Assembly: GCF_001653955.1 (NCBI RefSeq)
Contig: NZ_CP013022.1
Coordinates: 1,054,001 to 1,118,000 of the forward strand
Direction of reading: 5' to 3'
DNA length: 64,000 nt
DNA from: Francisella persica ATCC VR-331
GTDB taxonomy: Bacteria > Pseudomonadota > Gammaproteobacteria > Francisellales > Francisellaceae
The position numbers were made by a program, and so were the translations under genes. Of the stretch, positions 22,639-31,246 are shown one piece after another. Every line of letters begins with the position of its first letter. The first letter of the stretch is position 1. The notes below the pieces were generated by a model. It ran no database searches. It saw nothing but the letters and a program-made list of their open reading frames with translations, and was not told where the DNA came from.

Positions 22639-23303
22639 TGGCTGGTAAAGGCGATGTTTTCATAATAGGTATAGTTGGTGGCTCTGGCTCTGGTAAAACA
22701 TTATTTTCGAATGCTATCATCAATAAATTAAAATCAAAACATTTAAACAAAATCGCAGTAATTTCTGAGGATAGATATTATAAAAACTGGGGTGAAATGC
22801 TTGGCTTTGAAGAGGCTTGCAAAGTAAACTATGATCATCCAGATGCTTTTGATCATAAATTACTAAGAAAAGATTTAAATAATTTAGTCCAAGGTAATGA
22901 TATCTATATTCCTCATTATGATTACACTACTCACTCAAGGATTGAGGAAAAAGCAGAGAAAATTGTTGGTGGTGTAAGTGTAATTATCCTTGAAGGAATT
23001 ATGCTGTTCAATGATCATAAGTTATTAAAAATGATGGATTTTAAGGTTTATATGGATACTCCTGCTGATTTATGTTTTATCAGACGCTTGATGCGTGATC
23101 AAAATGAAAGAGGTAGAAGTGTAGAGAATGTTATAAACCAATATCTAGAAACCGTGCGACCAATGCACATTAAATTTATTGAGCCATCAAAGAGAAAAGC
23201 AGATATTATAATTCCTGATGGTGCACAAAATAAAACTGTGATTGATATTATATATAATAAAGTAAGACAATTATTGAAAAAAAATGGAGTGAAAAATGGC
23301 TAG
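22638..23303 (+). CDS. udk: Uridine kinase
   Basis: 221 residues of the P-loop uridine/cytidine kinase family: Walker A GGSGSGKT at 14-21, then EDRYYKN and NYDHPDAFD (nucleoside-binding region) and RRLMRDQNERGRS (lid). It phosphorylates uridine and cytidine for pyrimidine salvage. It overlaps kdsA by one base and rpoZ by eight bases, so kdsA-udk-rpoZ behaves as one transcript. Phosphoribulokinases share the fold, but the pyrimidine-kinase motifs fit better. Confidence 0.9.
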   Translation: MAGKGDVFIIGIVGGSGSGKTLFSNAIINKLKSKHLNKIAVISEDRYYKNWGEMLGFEEACKVNYDHPDAFDHKLLRKDLNNLVQGNDIYIPHYDYTTHSRIEEKAEKIVGGVSVIILEGIMLFNDHKLLKMMDFKVYMDTPADLCFIRRLMRDQNERGRSVENVINQYLETVRPMHIKFIEPSKRKADIIIPDGAQNKTVIDIIYNKVRQLLKKNGVKNG

Positions 23304-23514
23304 AGTAACAGTGGAAGATTGCTTAGATAAAGTAGAAACAAGATTTGATTTAGTAGTTTTAGCCTCTATGCGAGCAAGTAAGATACTAAAAAATGGCTAT
23401 TCTGAATCTATAGAACATGAGAAAAAAGAAAAAGCTACAGTTGTAGCTTTGAGAGAAATTGCTGAGTCAGAAATCACCCCAGAGCAAATATTAAGAAATG
23501 AGATAGAAGGATAA
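23296..23514 (+). CDS. rpoZ: RNA polymerase omega subunit
   Basis: 72 residues. MARVTVEDCLDKV and RFDLVVLASMRASKI are the conserved omega signature that wraps the beta' C-terminus. A GGAG site 7 bases upstream lies inside the end of udk, which rpoZ overlaps by 8 bases. The usual partners gmk and spoT are not adjacent. The TIGR00690-type length is slightly short but complete. Confidence 0.95.
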   Translation: MARVTVEDCLDKVETRFDLVVLASMRASKILKNGYSESIEHEKKEKATVVALREIAESEITPEQILRNEIEG

Positions 23515-23541
23515 TATTAATTAATCTGCTTAAAAATATTC

Positions 23542-23569
23542 TTGATTTGTATTAAAATTTCTATATAAT
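23542..23569 (+). promoter_or_regulatory. Promoter of tRNA-Val
   Basis: TTGATT at 23542-23547 and TATAAT at 23564-23569 are separated by 16 bases. The predicted start is just before the mature tRNA 5' end at 23581. Confidence 0.7.
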
Positions 23570-23580
23570 GCATTGCTATC

Positions 23581-23656
23581 GGGTGCTTAGCTCAGCTGGG
23601 AGAGCATCGCCCTTACAAGGCGAGGGTCGGGGGTTCGAGCCCCTCAGCACCTACCA
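23581..23656 (+). tRNA. tRNA-Val (anticodon UAC)
   Basis: 76 nucleotides with an encoded CCA end. The acceptor arm pairs GGGTGCT with AGCACCT (first pair G-U). The D-arm region is GCTCAGCTGGGAGAGC, the anticodon stem TCGCC/GGCGA encloses CTTACAA (anticodon TAC), and the T-arm carries GTTCGAGCC. It stands alone between rpoZ and the secreted-protein gene and has its own promoter. Confidence 0.96.
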
Positions 23657-23767
23657 CGGTCTAGAGCGGCTTTATGCCTAAATTTTATTTTCAGGTGTTA
23701 TTTTATACTAATAAAATCTGCTTAGCATGAGGTAGAATTTGTTTAGAGGCATATCTAAGGATATTAT

Positions 23768-24331
23768 ATGAAAAAAGTTTTGTTAGGTTCATTAGTAGCA
23801 GTGGCAGCTAGTTCTATATCTTATGCTGATAATACTTTAGCAGCAGTTTGTCCAGCTGACTTAAAATATAAAACTATTAGCATGAGAGACATGTCTTTTA
23901 AATATGCACAATATAAAGATCATATTTGCGCTATTTTGGAAGTTGAACTTAATAAAAATAAACAATGGCAAGAACAAGGTAGTGGTTGGTTTGCCGCTGG
24001 CTTTGGAGCTAATACCATGAAGGATTCAAATATGTTTATATTTGTGCCGCAAAAATCTCAATCTCAATATGTACACTACGATGTTTTTGCAAATATTGGT
24101 GGTGCATATGGTCCAATTAAATCTTTAGATACTAAACCACAAAAAGGACAAATAGAGCTTTTATCATCTTCATTAGCTAAAGTTGAGTTCGCATTATATC
24201 CACAAAAAATACCAGGTTTAAAAACTAGTGGAAAGATAGATATGATTTTCTCACATTCAAAAGCTGGAGTTTATCAGTTTGCTCCAGGTCATGTCGCGGC
24301 ATACGATGGTAAAGCTATTAATATAAAATAA
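23768..24331 (+). CDS. Secreted protein of unknown function
   Basis: 187 residues. The N-terminus (MKKVLLGSLVAVAASSISYA) is a textbook Sec signal peptide, with cleavage likely after SYA. The mature part of about 167 residues has two cysteines (in AAVCPADL and DHICAIL) placed to form a disulfide, then a beta-rich body without any motif I recognise. No lipobox and no second membrane segment, so a soluble periplasmic or exported protein is expected. It is monocistronic, 111 bases after the tRNA. It is probably Francisella-restricted. Confidence 0.7.
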   Translation: MKKVLLGSLVAVAASSISYADNTLAAVCPADLKYKTISMRDMSFKYAQYKDHICAILEVELNKNKQWQEQGSGWFAAGFGANTMKDSNMFIFVPQKSQSQYVHYDVFANIGGAYGPIKSLDTKPQKGQIELLSSSLAKVEFALYPQKIPGLKTSGKIDMIFSHSKAGVYQFAPGHVAAYDGKAINIK

Positions 24332-24419
24332 TAAAAGCCAATACTAACTTTTGTGATTAAGTTGTATTTGTTATTTGAATTAAATACAATTGTCGTAATA
24401 TTTTTTCGTTGAATTATTT

Positions 24420-25769
24420 ATGGGAATATCTAGACGTCATAATAAGCTAAAAGGTGGAATCTTTGAGGCAGAAATTACAGCATTAAGTCATGATGGTAGA
24501 GGTATTGCAAAAGTTGATGGTAAAACTACTTTTATACCTTTTACATTACCTGGAGAAATAGTAAAATTTGAATATACCTTTACAAAAGCAAAATTTGATG
24601 AAGCAAAAGTGGTTGAGTATATAAAAAAATCTCCTAGTAGAGTTACACCACCATGTGATTATTTTGAAATATGTGGTGGTTGTAGCTTACAGCATATGTC
24701 TACAGCATCGCAAATTGAGCATAAACAACAGACTTTACTTAATCAATTAAAATATATTGGAAATGATGTTGAGCCGGAGAATATTTTACCACCACTACAC
24801 ACAAATAATACCAAAGGTTACCGTAATAAGGCGCGTCTTGGTGTACGCTATGTTACAAAAAAGGACAAAGTACTTGTAGGTTTTAGGGAACGCAATGGTA
24901 GGTTTTTAGCTGATATAGATAAATGCATAATATTAAATCCGCTTGTAGGTGAGAAATTAACTGAAATAGCTTCTTTTATAGAGACTCTATCTATACATCA
25001 ACATATAGTACAGTTAGAGATTGCAATAGATGATACAAGGCCAGCGCTTATTGTACGTCATCTAGAGCCATTTGTGAATGAAGACCTTGAAAAGCTAAAA
25101 ACTTTTGGTTCGCAAAATAATTACTGGATATATCTACAGTCAAAAGGTCCAGATACAATTTTTAGATTATATCCTGAAAAAGATATTGCTCCAGTCAAGT
25201 TAAGTTATCAACCTATTGATGGTATTAGTATTGGTTTTGAGCCAAATGATTTTACCCAAGTAAATAATGATATTAATAGAAAAATGATAAAAAGAGCCAT
25301 ACAGCTTCTTGATATATCAAAGCAAGATTCTATTATCGATTTATTTTGTGGTTTAGGTAATTTTACACTACCAATCTCGAAATATGCTAAAGCTGTAATT
25401 GGTGTTGAGGGTGATGCTATGATGGTACAAAGAGCTAAAGAAACTGCAGCTAATAATAACATTACAAATGTTAATTTTTATGCAGCAAATCTTTTTGAGA
25501 GTTTTGAGAATAAAGAGTGGTTTAATAATTTTGAATACAATAAGATGCTTTTAGATCCGCCTCGAGCTGGTGCACAAGAAGTTTGTAGCAATATTGAGAA
25601 ATTTAATGTTGAGCGCATAGTGTATGTTTCATGTGATACTGCTACTTTAGCACGTGATGCTGGCATTTTAGTTAATAGCAAAGGTTACAAATTGATAAGT
25701 GCCAGTGTAATGGACATGTTTCCTCATACAATGCATGTTGAGTCAATAGCTATTTTTGAGAAGGTCTAG
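24420..25769 (+). CDS. rlmD: 23S rRNA (uracil-5-)-methyltransferase, RlmD/RumA type
   Basis: 449 residues. An N-terminal TRAM domain (about 12-70) is followed by a 4Fe-4S site built from Cys79, Cys85, Cys88 and Cys168 (CDYFEICGGCSLQH and DKCII). The Rossmann domain has DLFCGLGNFTLP for SAM. The catalytic cysteine lies in YVSCDTATLARD and the general base glutamate in MHVESI. RlmD makes m5U1939 in 23S rRNA. Length and motifs fit RlmD better than RlmC or TrmA, though the exact target base cannot be read from sequence. A ROK remnant follows after 10 bases. Confidence 0.88.
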   Translation: MGISRRHNKLKGGIFEAEITALSHDGRGIAKVDGKTTFIPFTLPGEIVKFEYTFTKAKFDEAKVVEYIKKSPSRVTPPCDYFEICGGCSLQHMSTASQIEHKQQTLLNQLKYIGNDVEPENILPPLHTNNTKGYRNKARLGVRYVTKKDKVLVGFRERNGRFLADIDKCIILNPLVGEKLTEIASFIETLSIHQHIVQLEIAIDDTRPALIVRHLEPFVNEDLEKLKTFGSQNNYWIYLQSKGPDTIFRLYPEKDIAPVKLSYQPIDGISIGFEPNDFTQVNNDINRKMIKRAIQLLDISKQDSIIDLFCGLGNFTLPISKYAKAVIGVEGDAMMVQRAKETAANNNITNVNFYAANLFESFENKEWFNNFEYNKMLLDPPRAGAQEVCSNIEKFNVERIVYVSCDTATLARDAGILVNSKGYKLISASVMDMFPHTMHVESIAIFEKV

Positions 25770-25778
25770 TAGACACTT

Positions 25779-26350
25779 ATGTACATAGGTTTAGATATCG
25801 GTGGTAGTAAATATCTCTACTGGTATTTTTGATGAGCAAAAAAACTGCTTAAGACTTCTAAGGTAAAATCAAAGGGTAAAAGTGATGCTGAGTAATCCTA
25901 GCGTAAATTTTCAAAGTAATAATAAATTAATTGATAATATTAAATAAAGGTAAGATAAAAACAATAGGTATTGATTTGGTATTGCTGGCTTTGTTGATTC
26001 AAAATTAGGAGTCTTAAATTTCAGCGCTAATATTAACCTTAATGGTATAAATATCGCTAAAAAAGTCAACCAAAAGTTTTCAAATGTAACCAGTATTTAT
26101 CGAAAATGATGTTAATGTTGGTGTGTCATCGGCGAGTGAAAATATGGTGCTGGTAGATGTCACCAAGTTGAGATATTTGCTGGTACTGGTATTGGTGGTG
26201 GTTAAATAACTAGTTTTTATATGGAGTTACAGGTGGTGCTGGTGTTTGTTGGTAATGTAAGCATTAATAGTCAAGGAACTTCTTGTCAAAGCTGTAGTTC
26301 ACAATGATGTTTAGAAACTTATGCTGGTAAAATTGGTATCGAAAACTGGC
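25779..26350 (+). pseudogene. ROK-family sugar kinase (glucokinase/NAGK-like), decayed
   Basis: It opens with MYIGLDIGGSK (ATP-phosphate motif) at 25779 and shifts frame at once to STGIFDEQKN. Later pieces match the ROK order: GFVDSKLGVLNFSANINL, ENDVNVGVSS, EIFAGTGIGGG, GNVSINSQGTSCQSC and CLETYAGK, the last two being the zinc-binding ROK signature, which is itself broken by a stop. At least five interruptions make it non-functional. Confidence 0.7.
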
Positions 26351-26943
26351 TTATTAATTTGCATAAAAAAAGTATAAAAAGCATCTTAATAGATTTTGTC
26401 TTAGATATAAAAGATAAATTTAAACTTGGAGATGTAAAAAAATATAAAATAATTCTATCAACAAAACATCAGCTTCTCATATAATTCAATTATTACAAAT
26501 ATTATATTTGACAGCTGCCAGGCAGTGAATAATTTTATTCCAATACGATCACATTATCCAACTATATTTTCTCAAATGTTCCAAATAGTATTTCTAGAAT
26601 CAAATCAACAGCTTCATCCAAACCTAAATAAGATAAATATTGGGTTAGTTATTATGAAGAAACAAATCAAAACTTTAAACTTATTATATAGTAACTAAAA
26701 ATTATATAACAAGCATAGATTTACAAACTGTATCTGAGTATTTTTTATGAGCTATTATATTTAAATCATAACTGTGAAATAAGTATTAATAATTATAAAT
26801 AAATATGAGCATTTTTAAAAATTTTGGAAAAAAAGAAGAGTCACAGTAATTCAAGTGGATTTAATAATATCGAAATTGTTAAATGTTGATCTTAACCTTC
26901 ATCACCATAAAATGAAATTGAAAAATTAGTAAAATATAAGAGC
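26351..26943. other. Non-coding remnant DNA between the ROK pseudogene and aroG
   Basis: Short reading pieces on the plus strand (IRSHYPTIFSQMFQIVFLES near 26550) may be the tail of the ROK gene or of a second broken gene. Frames are interrupted every 20-40 codons and no family is recognisable. The 250 bases before the aroG stop are AT-rich without motifs. Confidence 0.35.
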
Positions 26944-28032
26944 TTAGGCTATTTGTTGTTTAGCTTGAGAACTACGTCTTACTTGGACAGCTTCAGCTAG
27001 CATTTCTAGCATATTAAGAGTTTCTTCAAAGTCAACACATTTATCTGTAACACTTTGTCCATAAGTAAGAGGTTTGTTATTGATATCTTGATTGCCAGCA
27101 ACAAGATTACTCTCAATCATTACCCCAAAAATATCATTACTTTGCTTTATCTGCTCACAAATATCTGTTAATACTGTAATTTGCTTAGTATGGTCTTTTT
27201 GACTATTACCGTGACTACAGTCAACCATTACCTTAGTATGAATATTAGCTTTTTTAAGTTTAGCAATACAGTTATCAACATGCTCTTTACTAAAGTTAGG
27301 ACCAGAAGCACCACCACGAAGAATTACATGACCATTTTGGTTACCTTTAGTTGCAAATATTGCTGTTGAACCAGATTTTGTCGTACTTAAAAAATGATGC
27401 GGATAAGTAGCAGATTTAACTGCATCTACAGCTACTTGGATATCACCATTAGTAGCATTTTTGAAACCAATCGATGCAGAAAGACCAGAAGCTAATTCTC
27501 TATGTACTTGGCTTTCAACAGTTCTAGCACCAATTGCTCCCCAAGTGATTAGATCAGCAAAGTATTGAGGGGTGATCACATCTAGAAACTCAGTTGCACA
27601 CGGCAGTCCAATACTAGTTAAATCTGATAATAAATTACGCGCAAGACGCAAACCTTTGTTGATATTATATGAATTATCAAGGTCAGGATCATTAATAAAT
27701 CCTTTCCAACCAATCGTTGTGCGTGGCTTTTCAAAATATACTCTCATTATAATAAGTATATTTTTGTGAAATTTCTTAATTTGCTCTTTTAGCTTAGTAG
27801 CATACTCAATTGCAGCAACAGGGTCATTGATAGAACAAGGCCCTACAACAACAGCGACTCTATCATCATTTCCATGGATAATATCAGTTATTTCTTTCCG
27901 AGATTTTCTTACAGTTTCAAAAGAAGTCTTTAAAAGAGGTATATCTTGGATTAGCACTTCTGCAGGAATCAATACTTTTTCCTTTTTTATATTTATATTA
28001 GAAACTTTATCAAAGTTTTTATCACCTATCAT
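26944..28032 (-). CDS. aroG: 3-deoxy-7-phosphoheptulonate (DAHP) synthase, AroG/F type
   Basis: 362 residues from the ATG at 28032. A TTG 17 codons upstream would overlap ffh, and the chosen start matches the N-terminal length of E. coli AroG. It catalyses PEP plus erythrose 4-phosphate to DAHP, the first shikimate-pathway step. GNDDRVAVVVGPCSINDPVAA is the PEP/metal region, RVYFEKPRTTIGWKG the substrate loop, and VDCSHGNSQKD holds metal ligands. The type-I alpha class is clear, but which aromatic amino acid inhibits it cannot be told. It lies immediately downstream of ffh, with 34 bases between the ffh stop and this ATG. Confidence 0.92.
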   Translation of the reverse strand: MIGDKNFDKVSNINIKKEKVLIPAEVLIQDIPLLKTSFETVRKSRKEITDIIHGNDDRVAVVVGPCSINDPVAAIEYATKLKEQIKKFHKNILIIMRVYFEKPRTTIGWKGFINDPDLDNSYNINKGLRLARNLLSDLTSIGLPCATEFLDVITPQYFADLITWGAIGARTVESQVHRELASGLSASIGFKNATNGDIQVAVDAVKSATYPHHFLSTTKSGSTAIFATKGNQNGHVILRGGASGPNFSKEHVDNCIAKLKKANIHTKVMVDCSHGNSQKDHTKQITVLTDICEQIKQSNDIFGVMIESNLVAGNQDINNKPLTYGQSVTDKCVDFEETLNMLEMLAEAVQVRRSSQAKQQIA

Positions 28033-28066
28033 TGATTTAGTATATGTCCTTATATTTATTATATAC

Positions 28067-29443
28067 TTATTTTCTTTTACCAAAAAGACCTGACATATTC
28101 GCCATACCTTGCATAGTAGGCATGCATTTCATTAAGTTTGCCATACCACCTTTTTTACCAATAACGCTTTTCATCATTTTTTTCATTTGCGTATGTTGCT
28201 GAAGCAGTTTATTAAGATCTTGAATTGTAGTTCCAGACCCTTTAATAATTCTCTGCTTTCTACTATGTTTTATAAGTTCTGGTTTTTTACGCTCAATTGG
28301 AGTCATGGAATCTATCATAGCCTCAATCTTCTTGAACATATCATAACCAACATTACCTTGTAGATTTGCTGGCATATTTGGTAGTTTAGACATAATTGAA
28401 CCTACACCACCCATTTTTTTCATTTGTTGGATTTGTGCCTTGAAATCTTCTAAATCAAAGCTCTTACCACTTTTAAGCTTTTTAGTTAGCTGTTCAGTAG
28501 ATTTCTTTTCTGTTTTTTGCTCTATATTCTCTATCAAGCTAAGAACATCACCCATACCTAGAATCTTAGAAGCAATTCTATCAGGATAGAATGGCTCTAA
28601 AGCATCAGTCTTCTCACCAGTACCCAAGAATTTAATTGGCTTACCGGTGATCTCTCTGATTGATAAAGCAGCACCACCTCTAGCATCTCCATCAGTTTTT
28701 GTCAAAATCACACCAGTTAACTCTAAAGCGTCATTAAATGCTTTGGCTGTTACTGCAGCATCTTGACCTGTCATACTATCAACAGTAAAGAATGTTTCAA
28801 TTGGGTTAGCAATTTTGTGGATTTGCTTAATCTCATCCATCATGTCATTATCAATATGCAATCTACCTGCAGTATCGATGATAAGTACATCTATAAGTTT
28901 AGTTTTTGCTGTTTTTATAGCAGCTGCTACAATATCCTGAGGCTGTTGTGAAGAATCTGACTCAAAAAACTCAACATTTAAACTATTTGCTAAATTTCTT
29001 AGCTGATCGATAGCAGCAGGGCGATAGACATCGGCACTGACTACCATGACTTTTTTCTTGTGGTGCTCTTTTAGGTATTTAGCTAGCTTAGCTGTAGATG
29101 TTGTTTTACCAGCACCTTGTAGACCAGCCATTAATATAACAGCAGGTGGCTGAGTTTTTAGGTTTATCAGTACAGTCTCTTCACCTAGTGCTTTTTCAAT
29201 TTCTTTTTTGACAAAAGAAATAAAAGTCTGATCTGGGGTAAGACTTCTTTTGACTTCTTTACCAATAGCTTTTTCTTTGATGTTAGCTATAAACTTTTTG
29301 ACTACTGTTAAGGCAACATCAGCTTCTAAAAGTGACACTCTAATATCACGCAGCGCCGATTGGATATTCTCCTCTGTTAGATAGGCTTGGCCTTTTATCT
29401 TTTTTAAAGACGATTGTAGTTTCTCTGATAAACTAGTAAACAT
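28067..29443 (-). CDS. ffh: Signal recognition particle protein Ffh
   Basis: 458 residues: N domain, then GTPase G domain with GLQGAGKTT (107-115), DTAGRLH, and TKTDGDARGG, then a methionine-rich M domain with KQRIIKGSGTT that binds 4.5S RNA and signal sequences. The C-terminus is the usual Met/Gly-rich tail. It delivers inner-membrane proteins co-translationally with FtsY. rpsP, often downstream of ffh, is replaced here by aroG. Confidence 0.97.
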   Translation of the reverse strand: MFTSLSEKLQSSLKKIKGQAYLTEENIQSALRDIRVSLLEADVALTVVKKFIANIKEKAIGKEVKRSLTPDQTFISFVKKEIEKALGEETVLINLKTQPPAVILMAGLQGAGKTTSTAKLAKYLKEHHKKKVMVVSADVYRPAAIDQLRNLANSLNVEFFESDSSQQPQDIVAAAIKTAKTKLIDVLIIDTAGRLHIDNDMMDEIKQIHKIANPIETFFTVDSMTGQDAAVTAKAFNDALELTGVILTKTDGDARGGAALSIREITGKPIKFLGTGEKTDALEPFYPDRIASKILGMGDVLSLIENIEQKTEKKSTEQLTKKLKSGKSFDLEDFKAQIQQMKKMGGVGSIMSKLPNMPANLQGNVGYDMFKKIEAMIDSMTPIERKKPELIKHSRKQRIIKGSGTTIQDLNKLLQQHTQMKKMMKSVIGKKGGMANLMKCMPTMQGMANMSGLFGKRK

Positions 29444-29526
29444 ATTGCTATAAGTTTCTTACTCTTAGGGGTACATTATTTATAATAATAAACAGAATAC
29501 TAACATTTTTTTTAAAAATATACTAT

Positions 29527-29793
29527 CTAACAAACGATACTTATGACTATTATTATGAATAATACTATACAAACTAATATATAAGTGTAATTTTTATCTC
29601 TTATAAAAAATATTAGCTCAAGAAAAATTCTTAATAGTGGCGAAATTATTATCAACAAAATGCCAATACTTATAATACTTTTTGCAGTATCGGCATTTCC
29701 TAAAAAGGTGTTTAGCGTGCCAATAGCTATAAACAAGATAGCTATAAATAAATTTAATTTCAAGACTTTATAAATAACATCATCTTTAATCAT
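29527..29793 (-). CDS. Small DUF1634 membrane protein
   Basis: 88 residues with three predicted membrane helices (about 13-33, 37-57, 68-87) and almost no soluble part, matching the DUF1634 family. Its ATG overlaps the stop of the upstream TauE/SafE gene by four bases (ATGA), so the two are translated together. DUF1634 genes habitually sit beside TauE/SafE exporters, suggesting an accessory subunit; its actual role is unknown. Confidence 0.72.
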   Translation of the reverse strand: MIKDDVIYKVLKLNLFIAILFIAIGTLNTFLGNADTAKSIISIGILLIIISPLLRIFLELIFFIRDKNYTYILVCIVLFIIIVISIVC

Positions 29794-30629
29794 ACTAACC
29801 CCTTAATAATCATTTGTATTGCTGATATAAATACAACCACAAAAAAAATTAATCTAAGAACTTGAGTTGGGATATGTGGCATTAATTTTGAACCAATTGT
29901 CGCACCTAATAAAGTACCTAATGCTGCAGCTGCTGTGATAGAGCTGTCTATATATCCAGCAGAGTAGTAAGTTGAAGTTGCAGCAAATGCAGTGATACCC
30001 ATAATGAAGTTACTTGTCGAGGCACTAACTCTAAAAGGTATTTTCATAATTTTATCCATAGCTCCAACTTTAAATATCCCAGCACCAATACCAAGTAAAC
30101 CACCAATAAACCCAGCACCAGCCATAGAAATAAAACCAAAGATAGGGTGGTTAACATTATAATTTTGCTTTTGCCCACCTATAATAATACTATCATTAAG
30201 CTGTAGTTTATTAGCTATAAAAAAATGCTTTGGTAATTTAGTTTTAGCGTTTGATTTTTTCTTAATGAAACTTAAAATTGCAACCACAATAAGTATGCTA
30301 CCAAAAATCAAAAATAATACTTTAGCTCTGAGCATCACAGCTAGCTTACCTCCAAATATAGCTCCTACAGCTGTTGCTAATGATAAAAATAAACCTAATT
30401 TATCTTTGGTTAATCCATGTGACTTTAATGAAACTAAAGATGTTGCTGTAGATGTGCAGATAATAGCTACTAGTGATGCACCTATTGCATAGTGAAGAGG
30501 TACTTCAAGCACTGTTGTTAGCAATGGGGTAATTACTAATCCACCGCCTAAGCCAATGACAGCACCAATACCACCGCCTAAAACAGCAACAATAAAAATT
30601 ATTAATTCAAAGAATAAGTAGTTTTCCAA
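29790..30629 (-). CDS. TauE/SafE family anion (sulfite) exporter
   Basis: 279 residues, about eight membrane helices arranged as two repeats: GGGIGAVIGLGGGLVITPLL near the N-terminus and GAGFIGGLLGIGAGIFKVGA in the second half are the paired glycine-rich family motifs. Members export sulfite, sulfoacetate or related small organic anions. The substrate cannot be deduced here. It forms a two-gene operon with the overlapping DUF1634 gene and is divergent from infA. Confidence 0.85.
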   Translation of the reverse strand: MENYLFFELIIFIVAVLGGGIGAVIGLGGGLVITPLLTTVLEVPLHYAIGASLVAIICTSTATSLVSLKSHGLTKDKLGLFLSLATAVGAIFGGKLAVMLRAKVLFLIFGSILIVVAILSFIKKKSNAKTKLPKHFFIANKLQLNDSIIIGGQKQNYNVNHPIFGFISMAGAGFIGGLLGIGAGIFKVGAMDKIMKIPFRVSASTSNFIMGITAFAATSTYYSAGYIDSSITAAAALGTLLGATIGSKLMPHIPTQVLRLIFFVVVFISAIQMIIKGLV

Positions 30630-30783
30630 GCCTAAATTTTTGAGTACTGAGTTCTGATAGCGAGATTATAACCTTTTTAACAACTATTTATTCAAAAAAA
30701 TTGTGTTTTTACTTAAATGCTTTTAAAATATATGCTGTTTTGTGTAACTATTGAAAACATAATTAAATGGAGAAGAGGCCAGT

Positions 30784-31002
30784 ATGGCGAAAGAAGATTG
30801 TATAGAAATGGAAGGTATTGTTTTAGAAGCACTTCCAAACACAATGTTTAGAGTTGAACTTGAAAATGGACATGTGGTAACAGCTCATATCTCAGGTAAG
30901 ATGAGAAAAAACTATATCCGTATATTAACTGGTGATAAGGTTGTAGTTGAGATTACTCCTTATGATTTAACTAAAGGTCGTATTAAGTTCCGCAGCAAAT
31001 AA
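30784..31002 (+). CDS. infA: Translation initiation factor IF-1
   Basis: 72 residues, exact family length. An S1-like OB fold ([22 protein letters not shown], split by eye) that binds the ribosomal A-site during initiation. A GGAG site lies upstream of the ATG. It is monocistronic, between the TauE operon and the APC antiporter. The 244 bases that follow are AT-rich with only a weak AT hairpin. Confidence 0.97.
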   Translation: MAKEDCIEMEGIVLEALPNTMFRVELENGHVVTAHISGKMRKNYIRILTGDKVVVEITPYDLTKGRIKFRSK

Positions 31003-31246
31003 TAATTTTCAAAACTCTTAATATTTATATTTATCATAAAGAATTACTATTTTATTAAGATTAATAAAGCAGGTGTTATTACTGTAAGCATAATTACAAT
31101 AGTTATAACTAGTGGCACTACTTTATTACTATAAAGTATTTCTAACTATAGGTTTATTATGCTTTAAATCTCAAAAAATCTCTCAAGTTATAAGTATAAT
31201 AAAACTATAATTAGAGCGAGGAAAAGTATCAATGATTTATATATTT

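Noticed and set aside
31003-31246. Terminator after infA
   Set aside because: Only an AT-only 7-base inverted repeat with a long loop; no T-run or GC stem.
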